Assembly: GCA_023391415.1 (NCBI GenBank)
Contig: JAEWAY010000003.1
Span: forward strand, 62,001 to 126,000
Reading direction: 5' to 3'
Source: Bacteroidota bacterium
Lineage (GTDB): Bacteria; Bacteroidota; Bacteroidia; Cytophagales; Cytophagaceae
DNA length: 64,000 nucleotides
The notes below the pieces were generated by a model that saw nothing but the letters and a program-made list of their open reading frames with translations, did no database searches and had not been told where the DNA came from. Positions 8,175 through 16,528 of this stretch are shown in pieces (the first letter of the stretch is position 1; every line of letters starts with the position of its first letter). A program made the translations under genes and the position numbers.

Positions 8175-8801
8175 TTAAAAGCGAAGCGCTAGTCCAAGAG
8201 CGGCCAGTTGAGTACTGTTTCTATGGCCCGCCCAGCCTATGCCCAGTTCCATAAATACCCCGACATGATCGGAAAAAAGATATCTGGCTCCGATAAAAGG
8301 TCCTCCGAAAAATTCGAAGTCGCTTTTGGCCGGGTAGTCTTTGTATTCATTTTCCCGGGTCTGCCTCAGATGGTCGATCCCCATTTGTACGCCGGCGAAA
8401 AGATGAAGATTGTCCGGGATACTGGTATTGACTACCTCGTTCAAAAAAGATGTTATCAGAAAAGAGCCGCGGGTGCCGACACTGAGATAACGCTCTCGTA
8501 CGCGCCAGTCGGAAGCGTATTCGTAGCCGGGAATACGGCTGTCGTACATTTCTCCTTCCATACGATAACTTTTGGAAAAATAATGCGCCATAAATCCGAT
8601 AGCGACGTAGTCATGGATTCCGATATCGATGGAGCCATACAACGGTAGCAAGGTAGAGCTGATCCGGTCGTGGTTGTTATAGTCCGACAGTGTAAAGCCC
8701 AATTGTAAGGCTACGCCGCCTTTTCGGAACTCCTGCGCCTGACACTGGAACAACGCGCCCAACGTGAACAGGATGGCGGAAATTAATCGGATGGTGAACA
8801 T
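8175..8801 (-). CDS. Outer-membrane beta-barrel protein, copy 2
   Basis: This 208-residue protein has an N-terminal signal peptide (about 1-22, ending CQAQ) and a porin-like beta-barrel. It shares ordered segments with copy 3: a SIDIGIHDYVAIGFMAHY strand (compare ADIGIHKWITVGPYLSY), a NEVVNTSIPDNLHLFAG loop-strand (compare NEVANTNIPENLDLYAG), and GARYLFSDHVGVFMELG near the end. This points to a tandem duplication with copy 3, 30 bases upstream. Function is not known. Confidence 0.7.
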   Translation of the reverse strand: MFTIRLISAILFTLGALFQCQAQEFRKGGVALQLGFTLSDYNNHDRISSTLLPLYGSIDIGIHDYVAIGFMAHYFSKSYRMEGEMYDSRIPGYEYASDWRVRERYLSVGTRGSFLITSFLNEVVNTSIPDNLHLFAGVQMGIDHLRQTRENEYKDYPAKSDFEFFGGPFIGARYLFSDHVGVFMELGIGWAGHRNSTQLAALGLALRF

Positions 8802-8831
8802 TGGCGTCGCTTATTTTTTCGTACGTAAGTC

Positions 8832-9467
8832 TCAGAACTTAAAGGAAATCCCGGTATTGAGCACGCTGGTATATCCAAAAGGATACACTTCAAGATAAAC
8901 ACTAAAGTTTTTGGAAAACATATACCTAGCACCTGCTCCTAGTAAAGCGGCATGCGCGTCGGTGGTCGTTGTATTGTATTTATAGCTGTAGGTAACATCT
9001 TTTACTTTTTTATGGTAGATGTTGAGGCCGACAAGTAGTCCGGCATACAAATCAAGGTTTTCCGGGATATTGGTATTGGCTACTTCGTTTAGGAATGGAG
9101 TTAGCTTAAAGGTTGCTCTGGCACCAAAATAAAACCAGGTTTCGTTTACTTTCCAGTCTCTCCATTCTCCGTGATGTGACCAATGATGATCTACACCCAT
9201 GCCATATCCGCCTCCTTTAAAGAATCTGGTATTGTAGCTTAGGTAGGGGCCCACTGTAATCCATTTGTGAATACCAATGTCTGCGCTAAGATTGAATGTA
9301 GGTACTTCGGTCTTGTTTCCTAGATAATTAAAGTAACCTTCGTGTCCGACTTTGTCAAATAAACCAATACCCAGATTCAGGTATACATCACCTTTTTCAA
9401 AGCCTTGAGCGAATGATGAAAATGTGGCTGTCAGTAACAGCGACGCGATCAAGATAATCTTTTTCAT
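8832..9467 (-). CDS. Outer-membrane beta-barrel protein, copy 3
   Basis: First of three tandem barrel genes on the minus strand. The 211-residue protein has a signal peptide (MKKIILIASLLLTATFSSFAQ) and a barrel ending in Phe (TGISFKF), the usual outer-membrane insertion signal. A His/Trp-rich surface loop (VDHHWSHHGEWRDW, about 93-106) is the most distinctive difference from copy 2 and may be a ligand- or metal-contacting loop. Its base use is more AT-rich than that of copies 1 and 2. Confidence 0.7.
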   Translation of the reverse strand: MKKIILIASLLLTATFSSFAQGFEKGDVYLNLGIGLFDKVGHEGYFNYLGNKTEVPTFNLSADIGIHKWITVGPYLSYNTRFFKGGGYGMGVDHHWSHHGEWRDWKVNETWFYFGARATFKLTPFLNEVANTNIPENLDLYAGLLVGLNIYHKKVKDVTYSYKYNTTTTDAHAALLGAGARYMFSKNFSVYLEVYPFGYTSVLNTGISFKF

Positions 9468-9537
9468 ATGTTTTAAGTTGTGTTTTAAACGGGTAAAAAT
9501 ACTTTTTAATAGTGAATTATCGCATTTTAAGCGTCTA

Positions 9538-9561
9538 AAAATATCGCGTACGCGATATTTT
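9538..9561 (-). terminator. Perfect palindrome terminator of the omega-amidase gene
   Basis: A 24-base perfect palindrome centred on CGCGTACGCG overlaps the stop codon of the gene ending at 9560. Read on the minus strand it folds as an AT-flanked GC stem followed by a short T-run (TTTTTAG), as expected for an intrinsic terminator. Confidence 0.6.
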
Positions 9562-10339
9562 AATGTATGGAAAAATGATCGCTGTCGCGGAAAGCCGGAA
9601 ATTCCTCTCTGAATATCCGCAAGTCGTTATGACTCAATGTTCGCGTATGGATCGTTTCCGTCTGGCCTCCGTCGGCGATCTTTTCGCCCAGAAAGTTCCA
9701 TATTCCTGAATCGCCCAGAAAGGAAACCGATTTTCCATCAATCCCGGTCCGGTTGACTCCGGCGACATAGCATTGGTTTTCAATAGCCCTCGCGGGTAGC
9801 AGCGTATTCCAGGCCTGGCTTCTCGCCGCCGGCCAACTGGCGGTATAGAGCGCCAGGTCATAGTTGTTTTCGGCGGTGTTTCTCGACCATACCGGGAAGC
9901 GCAGGTCGTAACAGACGAAAAGAGCGATTTTCCATCCATTTAATTCTTTGACAAGGCGTCCTTCGCCGGCTGTAAAGGTAAGATGTTCATCCGCCATCCT
10001 GAACAAGTGCCGCTTGTCGTAGAAGTCTGTTTTCCCGTCAGGCTCCACCCAGAGCATACGGTTGAAGTATTTTGATCCTTCGCGCGCGATAAAGCTACCT
10101 GTTATGACCGATCCGGTCATCGCGGCCATTTGCCGCATCCATCTGCAGGTCGTCAGGTTCATGGGTTCGGCCAGCGCGGCGGCGTTCATGGTAAAGCCGG
10201 TGGTAAACATTTCGGGAAGTATGAGCAGGTCGCCGGTAGAGCCCGCCTGCCATATCTTTTCTTCCAGCATGGCCATATTGGCGGCCGGACTTTCCCAGTA
10301 CAGGGAGGTCTGTACAAAAGTTACGTTTAGATCCTGCAT
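9560..10339 (-). CDS. Nitrilase-superfamily omega-amidase (YafV/Nit2-like)
   Basis: The 259-residue protein is a carbon-nitrogen hydrolase with the Glu-Lys-Cys triad visible: Glu43 (LPEMFTTGF), Lys108 (YDKRHLF) and Cys142 (VCYDLRFPVW). The RHLFRMADEH and CYDLRFP contexts are those of YafV/Nit2 omega-amidases, which hydrolyse 2-oxoglutaramate or the methionine-cycle analogue to the 2-oxo acid and ammonia. The ATG at 10339 overlaps the 3' end of the aminotransferase gene by 13 bases, which fits the start choice and implies coupled translation. The aminotransferase makes the substrate of this enzyme, so the pair forms a glutamine transaminase/omega-amidase pathway. Confidence 0.88.
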   Translation of the reverse strand: MQDLNVTFVQTSLYWESPAANMAMLEEKIWQAGSTGDLLILPEMFTTGFTMNAAALAEPMNLTTCRWMRQMAAMTGSVITGSFIAREGSKYFNRMLWVEPDGKTDFYDKRHLFRMADEHLTFTAGEGRLVKELNGWKIALFVCYDLRFPVWSRNTAENNYDLALYTASWPAARSQAWNTLLPARAIENQCYVAGVNRTGIDGKSVSFLGDSGIWNFLGEKIADGGQTETIHTRTLSHNDLRIFREEFPAFRDSDHFSIH

Positions 10340-11469
10340 AGTCGTTCGGCGGCTTTTTCCAGTGTGACTGTTTCTTTGGCGAAACAAAAGCGAAGAACTT
10401 TATCGTCTCTTCCGGAACGATAGAATACGGAAATGGGTATTGTCGCTACTCCGGCTTCCCTCGTAAGCCATTCGGCCATTTCGGTATCCGGCATATCGGA
10501 TACGCTTTTGTAGGAAAACAATTGAAAATAAGTGCCTGCGGAGGGCGCGCAGGTAAAACGGGAGGACTGCATAAGCCCGATAAAATGGTCCCGTTTGGTC
10601 TGATAAAAGGTTGGTAGCGAGCGATACGCCTCCTTGTTCTCCAGAAAGTCGGCGATCGCGTATTGCAAAGGTGTGGGCGCGGCGAAAGTGATGTACTGAT
10701 GTACTTTGCGAAATTCTTTCATGAGTGGCGCGCGCGCGACGCAATAGCCTACGCGCCATCCGGTGGTATGAAAGGTTTTGCCAAAGGAAAATATGGATAG
10801 CAGGCGGTCGCGCAGGCTGTCGTAGCCAAGCAGGCTGATATGCTCCGCTCCGTCAAAAACGACATGTTCGTATACTTCATCGCTTAAGATCAGGATATCG
10901 GTGCCGCGAACCAGTTCTTCCAGCGCTTCCACGTCGGATTGTCTTAGTATGCTTCCCGTGGGATTGTGCGGAGAGTTGATGACAATCATCCTCGTTTTGG
11001 GACTGATCCTGTGTTTTACCTCGTCCCAGGGAATGTCGAAACAGGGATAGCTAAGCTCGATAAATACAGGTACGCCCCCTTGCAGACGGACCGCGGGAGC
11101 GTAACTGTCAAACGCGGGCTCAAAAATAATCACTTCGTCGCCTTGTCCGATAAAAGCGCTGATAGCTGTATAGCAGGCTTCCGTAGCGCCGCAGGTTATC
11201 GTGATTTCACTGTCCGGATCAGGAGAATATTGATAGAGATCACTGGTTTTTTCCGCGATTTTTTCGCGTAAAGGAAGCACTCCCGGCATAGGCGCGTACT
11301 GGTTCCATCCATGGTGGGCGTATTTTTTAGCCAGATCGACCAGTTGCCGCGAGCACGCGAAATCAGGAAAGCCCTGAGCCAGGTTGATGGCCTTGTGTTC
11401 CGCGGCGAGCTGGGACATGATCGTAAAAATCGTAGTCTCAATATCTGGTAGCTTGCTTCTGTAATTCAT
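10327..11469 (-). CDS. PLP aminotransferase, YbdL/kynurenine-glutamine transaminase type
   Basis: This 380-residue class I/II aminotransferase has the PLP Lys at 231 (SFGKTFHTTGWRVGY), the NSPHNPTG motif (about 165-172) and the LSDEVYEHVVFDG Asp/Tyr motif (about 195-207). The start AQGFPDF is typical of YbdL (methionine aminotransferase) and glutamine transaminase K. It probably transaminates methionine, aromatic amino acids or glutamine with 2-oxo acids such as ketomethylthiobutyrate. It overlaps the downstream omega-amidase gene by 13 bases, which makes glutamine the likely amino donor in vivo. Confidence 0.9.
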   Translation of the reverse strand: MNYRSKLPDIETTIFTIMSQLAAEHKAINLAQGFPDFACSRQLVDLAKKYAHHGWNQYAPMPGVLPLREKIAEKTSDLYQYSPDPDSEITITCGATEACYTAISAFIGQGDEVIIFEPAFDSYAPAVRLQGGVPVFIELSYPCFDIPWDEVKHRISPKTRMIVINSPHNPTGSILRQSDVEALEELVRGTDILILSDEVYEHVVFDGAEHISLLGYDSLRDRLLSIFSFGKTFHTTGWRVGYCVARAPLMKEFRKVHQYITFAAPTPLQYAIADFLENKEAYRSLPTFYQTKRDHFIGLMQSSRFTCAPSAGTYFQLFSYKSVSDMPDTEMAEWLTREAGVATIPISVFYRSGRDDKVLRFCFAKETVTLEKAAERLCRI

Positions 11470-11613
11470 AAGACAAATATCATAATCTTCATGAATAGTT
11501 TTGATGGAGTGGTAACATTATATTTAGCGAAAGGTTCTTATAATAATAGCAGGGTTGAGATTGAAAGCTGAGTAGTTTAGGTTGATTGAGGTTATTTTTG
11601 ATTTGGTAATACG

Positions 11614-11645
11614 TCCGGACCGGCACCGCTGGTCCGGATTTTTTT
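11614..11645 (+). terminator. Orphan plus-strand intrinsic terminator
   Basis: Stem TCCGGACC (11614-11621) / GGTCCGGA (11631-11638) with a 9-base loop is followed by seven T on the plus strand. No plus-strand gene precedes it: the left neighbour is transcribed away. It may end an unannotated small RNA starting after about 11500. Confidence 0.55.
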
Positions 11646-11661
11646 ATTATCGGGATAAAAC

Positions 11662-11690
11662 AAAAAACCGTCTTTTAAGACGGTTTTTTT
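11662..11690 (-). terminator. Bidirectional terminator downstream of cysN
   Basis: AAAACCGTCTT and AAGACGGTTTT form an 11-bp stem with a TT centre, flanked by A and T runs so that it can work on both strands. It lies about 22 bases past the cysN stop and probably ends the cysC-cysD-cysN transcript. Confidence 0.75.
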
Positions 11691-11712
11691 TATAACGACA
11701 ATATAAGGTCGG

Positions 11713-12984
11713 TTATAGAATCATGCCGGCGCCTACCGTTTCATTGGTAAACTCGTCGATCAGGATGAGGCTACCGGTAGTTCTGTTTTTATTATAACTA
11801 TCACAGAAAAGTGGACTGGTAGTTCTCAGGAATATGCGGCCGATATCGTTTAGTCCGATGTTTTTGTCATCTTCGATACGGTGCAGCGTATTTATGTTGA
11901 TCTTGTAACGGACTTCTTTGACGATGCAGCGGCACTCCTTGCCTGTATGCTTCAGGATGTACTTTCCATTGGCTTGTAGCGGTTTTTCGTTGAGCCAGCA
12001 TACCATTACCTCGACATCCTGGGTGATATTGGGTTGATTGTTTGGTTTAACGATCATGTCGCCCCGGCTGATATCGATTTCGTCTTCCAGCGTTATTGTA
12101 ACGGACATGGGAGCGAACGCTTCTTCTAGAGGACCATCCATTGTTTCAATAGCCTTGATTTTGGAAGCGAATCCGGAAGGTAGCGCGAGCACTTCGTCTC
12201 CTGGCTTGAATACGCCTCCCGCCACGCGACCCGCGTAGCCTCTGAAGTCGTGATATTCGTCGTTTTGCGGCCGGATCACGCACTGGACCGGGAAACGGCT
12301 GTTGACATAGTCGAGGTCACTGGCAATGTGTACGGTTTCCAGCGTATATAGCAGCGTGCTGCCCTGATACCAGGGCATATTCTGAGAACGGTCTACGATA
12401 TTGTCGCCATTCAGCGCGCTGATCGGAATAAAGCGAATATCCGGAATATTAAGTTTTGAGGAAAAATCCTCGTAGTCTTTTTTAATTTTCTCAAATACCT
12501 CCTGGCTGTAGTCGACCAGATCCATTTTGTTGACACAAATGACTACGTGCTTGATCTGGAGCAGGGACGCTAGAAAGGAATGACGGCAGGTCTGCTCTAC
12601 GATTCCGTTGCGCGCGTCGACGAGTATGATGGCCAGATTGGCGGTAGACGCTCCGGTAACCATGTTTCTGGTATACTGGATATGGCCGGGAGTATCGGCG
12701 ATAATAAACTTGCGCTTGGGTGTAGCGAAATATCTGTACGCGACATCGATTGTAATACCCTGTTCCCTTTCGGAACGAAGTCCGTCGGTCAGAAGAGCCA
12801 GATTGACATGTCCGTCGCCTCTCTGGGTACTGGACTGCTCTATGGCTTCGAGTTGATCCTGAAAGATGGCTTTGGAATCATAGAGTAAACGGCCGATTAA
12901 GGTACTTTTTCCATCATCTACGCTGCCGGCGGTGGTAAAGCGCAGCAGGTCCATGTCCAGATATCCGTTATTTTCAGTTTTCAT
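11713..12984 (-). CDS. cysN: Sulfate adenylyltransferase GTPase subunit
   Basis: CysN is the GTPase subunit that drives ATP sulfurylase (with CysD): ATP + sulfate to APS + PPi. The 423-residue protein shows the G1 motif SVDDGKST (about 17-24), G3 DTPGHIQY (about 97) and G4 NKMD (about 152), followed by EF-Tu-like barrels. Its length shows that it is not fused to an APS kinase domain; CysC is encoded separately upstream. It is the last gene of cysC-cysD-cysN, with 120 bases between cysD and cysN that contain no obvious terminator. Confidence 0.95.
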   Translation of the reverse strand: MKTENNGYLDMDLLRFTTAGSVDDGKSTLIGRLLYDSKAIFQDQLEAIEQSSTQRGDGHVNLALLTDGLRSEREQGITIDVAYRYFATPKRKFIIADTPGHIQYTRNMVTGASTANLAIILVDARNGIVEQTCRHSFLASLLQIKHVVICVNKMDLVDYSQEVFEKIKKDYEDFSSKLNIPDIRFIPISALNGDNIVDRSQNMPWYQGSTLLYTLETVHIASDLDYVNSRFPVQCVIRPQNDEYHDFRGYAGRVAGGVFKPGDEVLALPSGFASKIKAIETMDGPLEEAFAPMSVTITLEDEIDISRGDMIVKPNNQPNITQDVEVMVCWLNEKPLQANGKYILKHTGKECRCIVKEVRYKININTLHRIEDDKNIGLNDIGRIFLRTTSPLFCDSYNKNRTTGSLILIDEFTNETVGAGMIL

Positions 12985-13104
12985 CAGAAGTAGTATGTAA
13001 AAGTTTTGTGATGTAAAGATTAATTAATCAAAAGTTTTTAAGCCTATGGACTAAAGTTAAACGTTTAAAGAATTTTTAAGCATTCGACTTTCTTTAACCT
13101 TTAC

Positions 13105-14007
13105 TTAAAAATAGCCTTGTTTTTTGCGGTCTTCCATCGCCGCCTCGGAACGTTTATCGTCTGTGCGGGCGCCGCGTTCGGTAAGCCTCGCGGAGGCCAC
13201 TTCCTCTATGATTTCCTGCAGATTCGCGGCGCCGGATTCGACGGCTCCGGTGCAGGTCATATCGCCGACAGTCCGGAAACGAACAATCCGCTCTTCGACG
13301 GTTTCGTTTCTCAGTAGCGTGACGAAAGGCGACTCGGCCAGCAAGGTGCCTCCCCGGTTGATGATATTGCGCTTGTGTGAAAAATAGATGCTTGGGATCG
13401 CCAGGTTTTCCAGCGCGATATATTGCCATACGTCCATTTCCGTCCAGTTGCTGATCGGAAACACCCTGAAATGCTCGCCAATATGCTTGCGCCCATTGTA
13501 CAGGCTCCATAGTTCAGGACGCTGATTTTTTGGATCCCATTGTCCAAATTCGTCCCTGTGAGAGAAGAAACGTTCTTTGGCTCTCGCCTTTTCCTCGTCT
13601 CTCCGGGCTCCCCCAAAGCAGGCGTCAAATTTAAACTCTTCGATCGTGTCGAGCAGCGTAATGGTCTGCAGGCCATTGCGACTCGGGTTGGCGCCTTTCT
13701 CTTCTACAGCTCTCCCGTTTTTGATGGAGTCGCCTACGGAGCGCACGATCAGGCGCGCGCCAAGTTTTTCGATGAGCTCGTCTCTGAAAGCGATGGTTTC
13801 AGGAAAGTTGTGCTCCGTATCTATATGTACAAGTGGAAAAGGTAGTTTGCCGGGCCAAAACGCCTTTTGGGCCAGCCTGACCATGACGATGCTGTCCTTT
13901 CCGCCTGAAAAGAGCAAGGCGGGTTTTTCAAACTGGGCGACAACTTCACGCATTACGAAGATGGCTTCGGCTTCAAGTTGCTTTAGATGGGTTAAGTTAT
14001 AATCCAT
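13105..14007 (-). CDS. cysD: Sulfate adenylyltransferase catalytic subunit
   Basis: CysD catalyses APS formation from ATP and sulfate together with CysN. It has the PP-loop SGGKDS at 34-39 (LLFSGGKDSIVMVRL), the downstream FGGARRDEEKARAKER motif and the NWTEMDVWQYI segment. The start at 14007 (MDYNLTHLKQLEAEAIFVMRE) gives 300 residues, the usual family length; a longer in-frame start at 14088 would overlap cysC. It lies 32 bases after cysC. Confidence 0.95.
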   Translation of the reverse strand: MDYNLTHLKQLEAEAIFVMREVVAQFEKPALLFSGGKDSIVMVRLAQKAFWPGKLPFPLVHIDTEHNFPETIAFRDELIEKLGARLIVRSVGDSIKNGRAVEEKGANPSRNGLQTITLLDTIEEFKFDACFGGARRDEEKARAKERFFSHRDEFGQWDPKNQRPELWSLYNGRKHIGEHFRVFPISNWTEMDVWQYIALENLAIPSIYFSHKRNIINRGGTLLAESPFVTLLRNETVEERIVRFRTVGDMTCTGAVESGAANLQEIIEEVASARLTERGARTDDKRSEAAMEDRKKQGYF

Positions 14008-14039
14008 GGTACTAATTATATCAGGTCCTTTTGATCCTG

Positions 14040-14639
14040 TTAATAGTTGATTTTTGTTAGAACTATATCGAATAAGTGTTTTCTGCAATTCTCCAGAGGC
14101 TCCAGATCGGTTCGTATCTCAATGTCCGGATGGGCAGGGCCTTCAAATGGGGAGTCAATACCCGTAAAGTTCTTGATTTCACCATTTCGTACTTTTTTAT
14201 AAAGCCCTTTGACGTCTCTTTGTTCACAGATTTCGATCGGACAATTAATATATACTTCCATAAATCCCTCGCCGATGATTGTACGGGCCATGTCGCGGAT
14301 CTCCTCCGTCGGGCTGATGAAAGAGCATATGGTGACGATACCGCAGTTCATAAACAATTTCGACACTTCCGCGGCGCGGCGAATGTTTTCCAGCCTGTCC
14401 GCTTCCGAAAAACCCAGATTGTTGTTTAGTCCGGTACGAAGATTGTCGCCGTCCAGCAGTTGCGTGAGATAGCCCGCCTGATGAAGGTCTTTTTCAAGCG
14501 CTTTGGCCAATGTGCTTTTGCCCGAACCGGACAATCCCACCATCCAGAGAACAATGCCTCGTTGTTTGAGTAATCTTTCTTTGTCACTTTGTTTTAAAAT
14601 CGTGTCAAAGATCGGATGTATATTGTTCGAAGTATTCAT
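14040..14639 (-). CDS. cysC: Adenylylsulfate (APS) kinase
   Basis: CysC phosphorylates APS to PAPS, the sulfuryl donor for sulfotransferases and for PAPS reductase. The 199-residue protein has the P-loop GLSGSGKS at 35-42, the DGDNLRTGLNNNLGF substrate motif (about 62-76) and the FISPTEEIRDMAR and FMEVYINCPIEICEQRD segments of the family. It is first in cysC-cysD-cysN and diverges from cysQ across a 123-base gap. No PAPS reductase or sulfite reductase gene lies in the window, whereas a sulfotransferase does. Confidence 0.95.
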   Translation of the reverse strand: MNTSNNIHPIFDTILKQSDKERLLKQRGIVLWMVGLSGSGKSTLAKALEKDLHQAGYLTQLLDGDNLRTGLNNNLGFSEADRLENIRRAAEVSKLFMNCGIVTICSFISPTEEIRDMARTIIGEGFMEVYINCPIEICEQRDVKGLYKKVRNGEIKNFTGIDSPFEGPAHPDIEIRTDLEPLENCRKHLFDIVLTKINY

Positions 14640-14650
14640 AATCTATAAAG

Positions 14651-14658
14651 CAAAAATA
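14651..14658 (-). promoter_or_regulatory. -7 element upstream of cysC
   Basis: TATTTTTG on the minus strand is an exact TAnnTTTG match 11 bases before the cysC ATG. No good TTTG lies 19-21 bases upstream, so this is tentative; if real, the leader would be very short. Confidence 0.3.
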
Positions 14659-14762
14659 GTATTATTTTATAATAAAACTCAGGAATATGTAAAACTTCTA
14701 TTAATTTGAGCGATTTAATAGACTAGTCCTGATGAAAAGGATCGTTGGCTAAAATTACACCT

Positions 14763-15560
14763 ATGAAAAACATTGAAATAGAGAAAATTGATTGTAGTAT
14801 TCTGAAAAATATCGCCATAAAGGCTGGAGAGCGGATTATGGAAATATATCAGCGGGAGGATTTTTCGTCCATTACAGACTTTAAGGCGGATGATTCGCCG
14901 CTGACGCTGGCGGACAAGGAGTCGCACCGGATTATCGCGGCGGGTCTTGAAGAGGAGTTTGAAGGAGTGCCCGTGTTGTCGGAAGAAGGAAAACATATTT
15001 CCTATGAGGAGCGGAAAGAATGGAAGCGTTTCTGGCTGGTGGATCCTCTTGATGGTACAAAGGAATTTATTAAAAGAAACGGACAGTTTACCGTCAATAT
15101 AGCCTTGATCGAGGATGGCCGGCCCGTGCTCGGAGTGATTTACGCGCCCGCGACCAAAGTGTTTTATTTTGGCCAGAAAGGTGTTGAAGCCTTTAAGGAA
15201 GATGATATGGGGAGGACGGAGTTAAAGACGAGCTCGCGCGTCTCGGAACTGGTCGCGGTAGGAAGTAGTTCGCACGCCGAGCCCGAAGAACAATCGCTTT
15301 TGGCCAGAATGGGTGTAAAGGAAATGCTCTCGAAGGGAAGCTCACTCAAATTTTGCATGGTGGCTGAAGGAAGCGCGGATATTTACTATAGGCATGGCCC
15401 GACCATGGAATGGGATACCGCCGCGGGACAGGCTATTGTGGAAGCGGCCGGAGGCCTGGTGCTGGATCTCGAAAAAAAACCTTTCCGTTACAACAAACAA
15501 AATCTGCTGAATGATAGTTTTTATTGCCTTAGCGATGAGAACCTTGTACGTTTATTGTAG
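14763..15560 (+). CDS. cysQ: 3'(2'),5'-bisphosphate nucleotidase
   Basis: CysQ dephosphorylates PAP (the by-product of PAPS-using enzymes) to AMP and can also act on PAPS. The 265-residue protein belongs to the inositol-monophosphatase fold: metal site DPLDGTKEF at 94-102, upstream SEEG (about 73-76), and WDTAAGQAIVEAAGG near 222-236. The ATG at 14763 is chosen over a TTG 18 bases upstream because family proteins start close to this point. It is divergent from cysC and followed after 8 bases by a histidine kinase gene. Confidence 0.93.
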   Translation: MKNIEIEKIDCSILKNIAIKAGERIMEIYQREDFSSITDFKADDSPLTLADKESHRIIAAGLEEEFEGVPVLSEEGKHISYEERKEWKRFWLVDPLDGTKEFIKRNGQFTVNIALIEDGRPVLGVIYAPATKVFYFGQKGVEAFKEDDMGRTELKTSSRVSELVAVGSSSHAEPEEQSLLARMGVKEMLSKGSSLKFCMVAEGSADIYYRHGPTMEWDTAAGQAIVEAAGGLVLDLEKKPFRYNKQNLLNDSFYCLSDENLVRLL

Positions 15561-15568
15561 ATTTGTGA

Positions 15569-16528
15569 ATGACTTCTTTTGTTTTTGCTGTATATCTGAT
15601 CATTACAGTTTTTTTGCTTGTTGTAATCCTATGGTTGTATATACGTTATGTAAGGCCTGTCCGGCGCCTGCGTCAATCGTTGAGGGCGCTCGCTGATCAT
15701 GAGTACGACGCGAGACTGTATACGCGCGATACCAGAAGTGAAACGGGCAAGATAGCTACGCGAATTAATCAGTTGCTGGACCAACGCGCCGATGTTGTAT
15801 ATCGGCTCGCTGAAAAGCAAAAGGAAGTGGAACGGACAATACGGTCGCTGGATAATTTCGCTTATGTGGTTTCTCATGACTTGAAAGGTCCCTTTAATTC
15901 GATTAAGTCCATCGCCGAATTGCTGAGGCTGGAGTATGGAGACCGGTTTGACGAGAGTGGAAAGGAACTATTGGGGTTTGTCGACATCAAGGTGGATGAG
16001 ATGGACAGGCTTCTGATGGGGGTGCTTATGTACTCCAGAGTTCGTCAGGATAGCGACAAGGTCGAGCGGGTCGACCTTAACGCGATCGTACGGGATGTTG
16101 TTGAATGTTTGCCCGCCGGAGATCGCGTCGAAGTGGTGGTTAATAACGAACTGCCTCATTTCGCCATTGAACCGGAGCTGATCCGGAGGCTTTTTCAGGA
16201 GCTGGCGACCAACGCGGCGAGTTTTATGAATCGGGAATATGGGCGTATAGAGATCGGCTCGACCACGGAAGGGACTGGATATACTTTTTATGTAAGAGAT
16301 AACGGGCCGGGTATCGACCCGAAGTATTTCGAAAAGATATTCAATATATTTTATACTATTCGGGAAAATAGTCTGGAAGTAAGTTCGGGAAAGGGAGTAG
16401 GACTGGCGATAGCCCGGAAAATCGTGGAATTTAAAGGAGGGCAGATCTGGGTTGAATCGCGGAAGGGTTTCGGTTCGACTTTTTATTTTTCACTACCTGC
16501 GGAGAATCCGGCTCCTTTATTTTCGTAG
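15569..16528 (+). CDS. Sensor histidine kinase, one-TM, HAMP-like
   Basis: A 319-residue kinase. One N-terminal transmembrane helix (about 4-27) is followed by a HAMP-like linker (RPVRRLRQSLRALADHEYDARL) and a coiled coil, a HisKA domain with phospho-acceptor His103 (VVSHDLKGPFNSI), and an HATPase domain with N box (ELATNAASF), G1 (VRDNGPGID) and G2 (GKGVGLAIARKIVEF). There is no extracellular sensor domain and no response regulator nearby, so it is an orphan that senses in the membrane or cytoplasm. Its position after cysQ suggests co-transcription, but a link to sulfur control is not shown. The 3' end overlaps the convergent sulfotransferase gene by 12 bases. Confidence 0.9.
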   Translation: MTSFVFAVYLIITVFLLVVILWLYIRYVRPVRRLRQSLRALADHEYDARLYTRDTRSETGKIATRINQLLDQRADVVYRLAEKQKEVERTIRSLDNFAYVVSHDLKGPFNSIKSIAELLRLEYGDRFDESGKELLGFVDIKVDEMDRLLMGVLMYSRVRQDSDKVERVDLNAIVRDVVECLPAGDRVEVVVNNELPHFAIEPELIRRLFQELATNAASFMNREYGRIEIGSTTEGTGYTFYVRDNGPGIDPKYFEKIFNIFYTIRENSLEVSSGKGVGLAIARKIVEFKGGQIWVESRKGFGSTFYFSLPAENPAPLFS

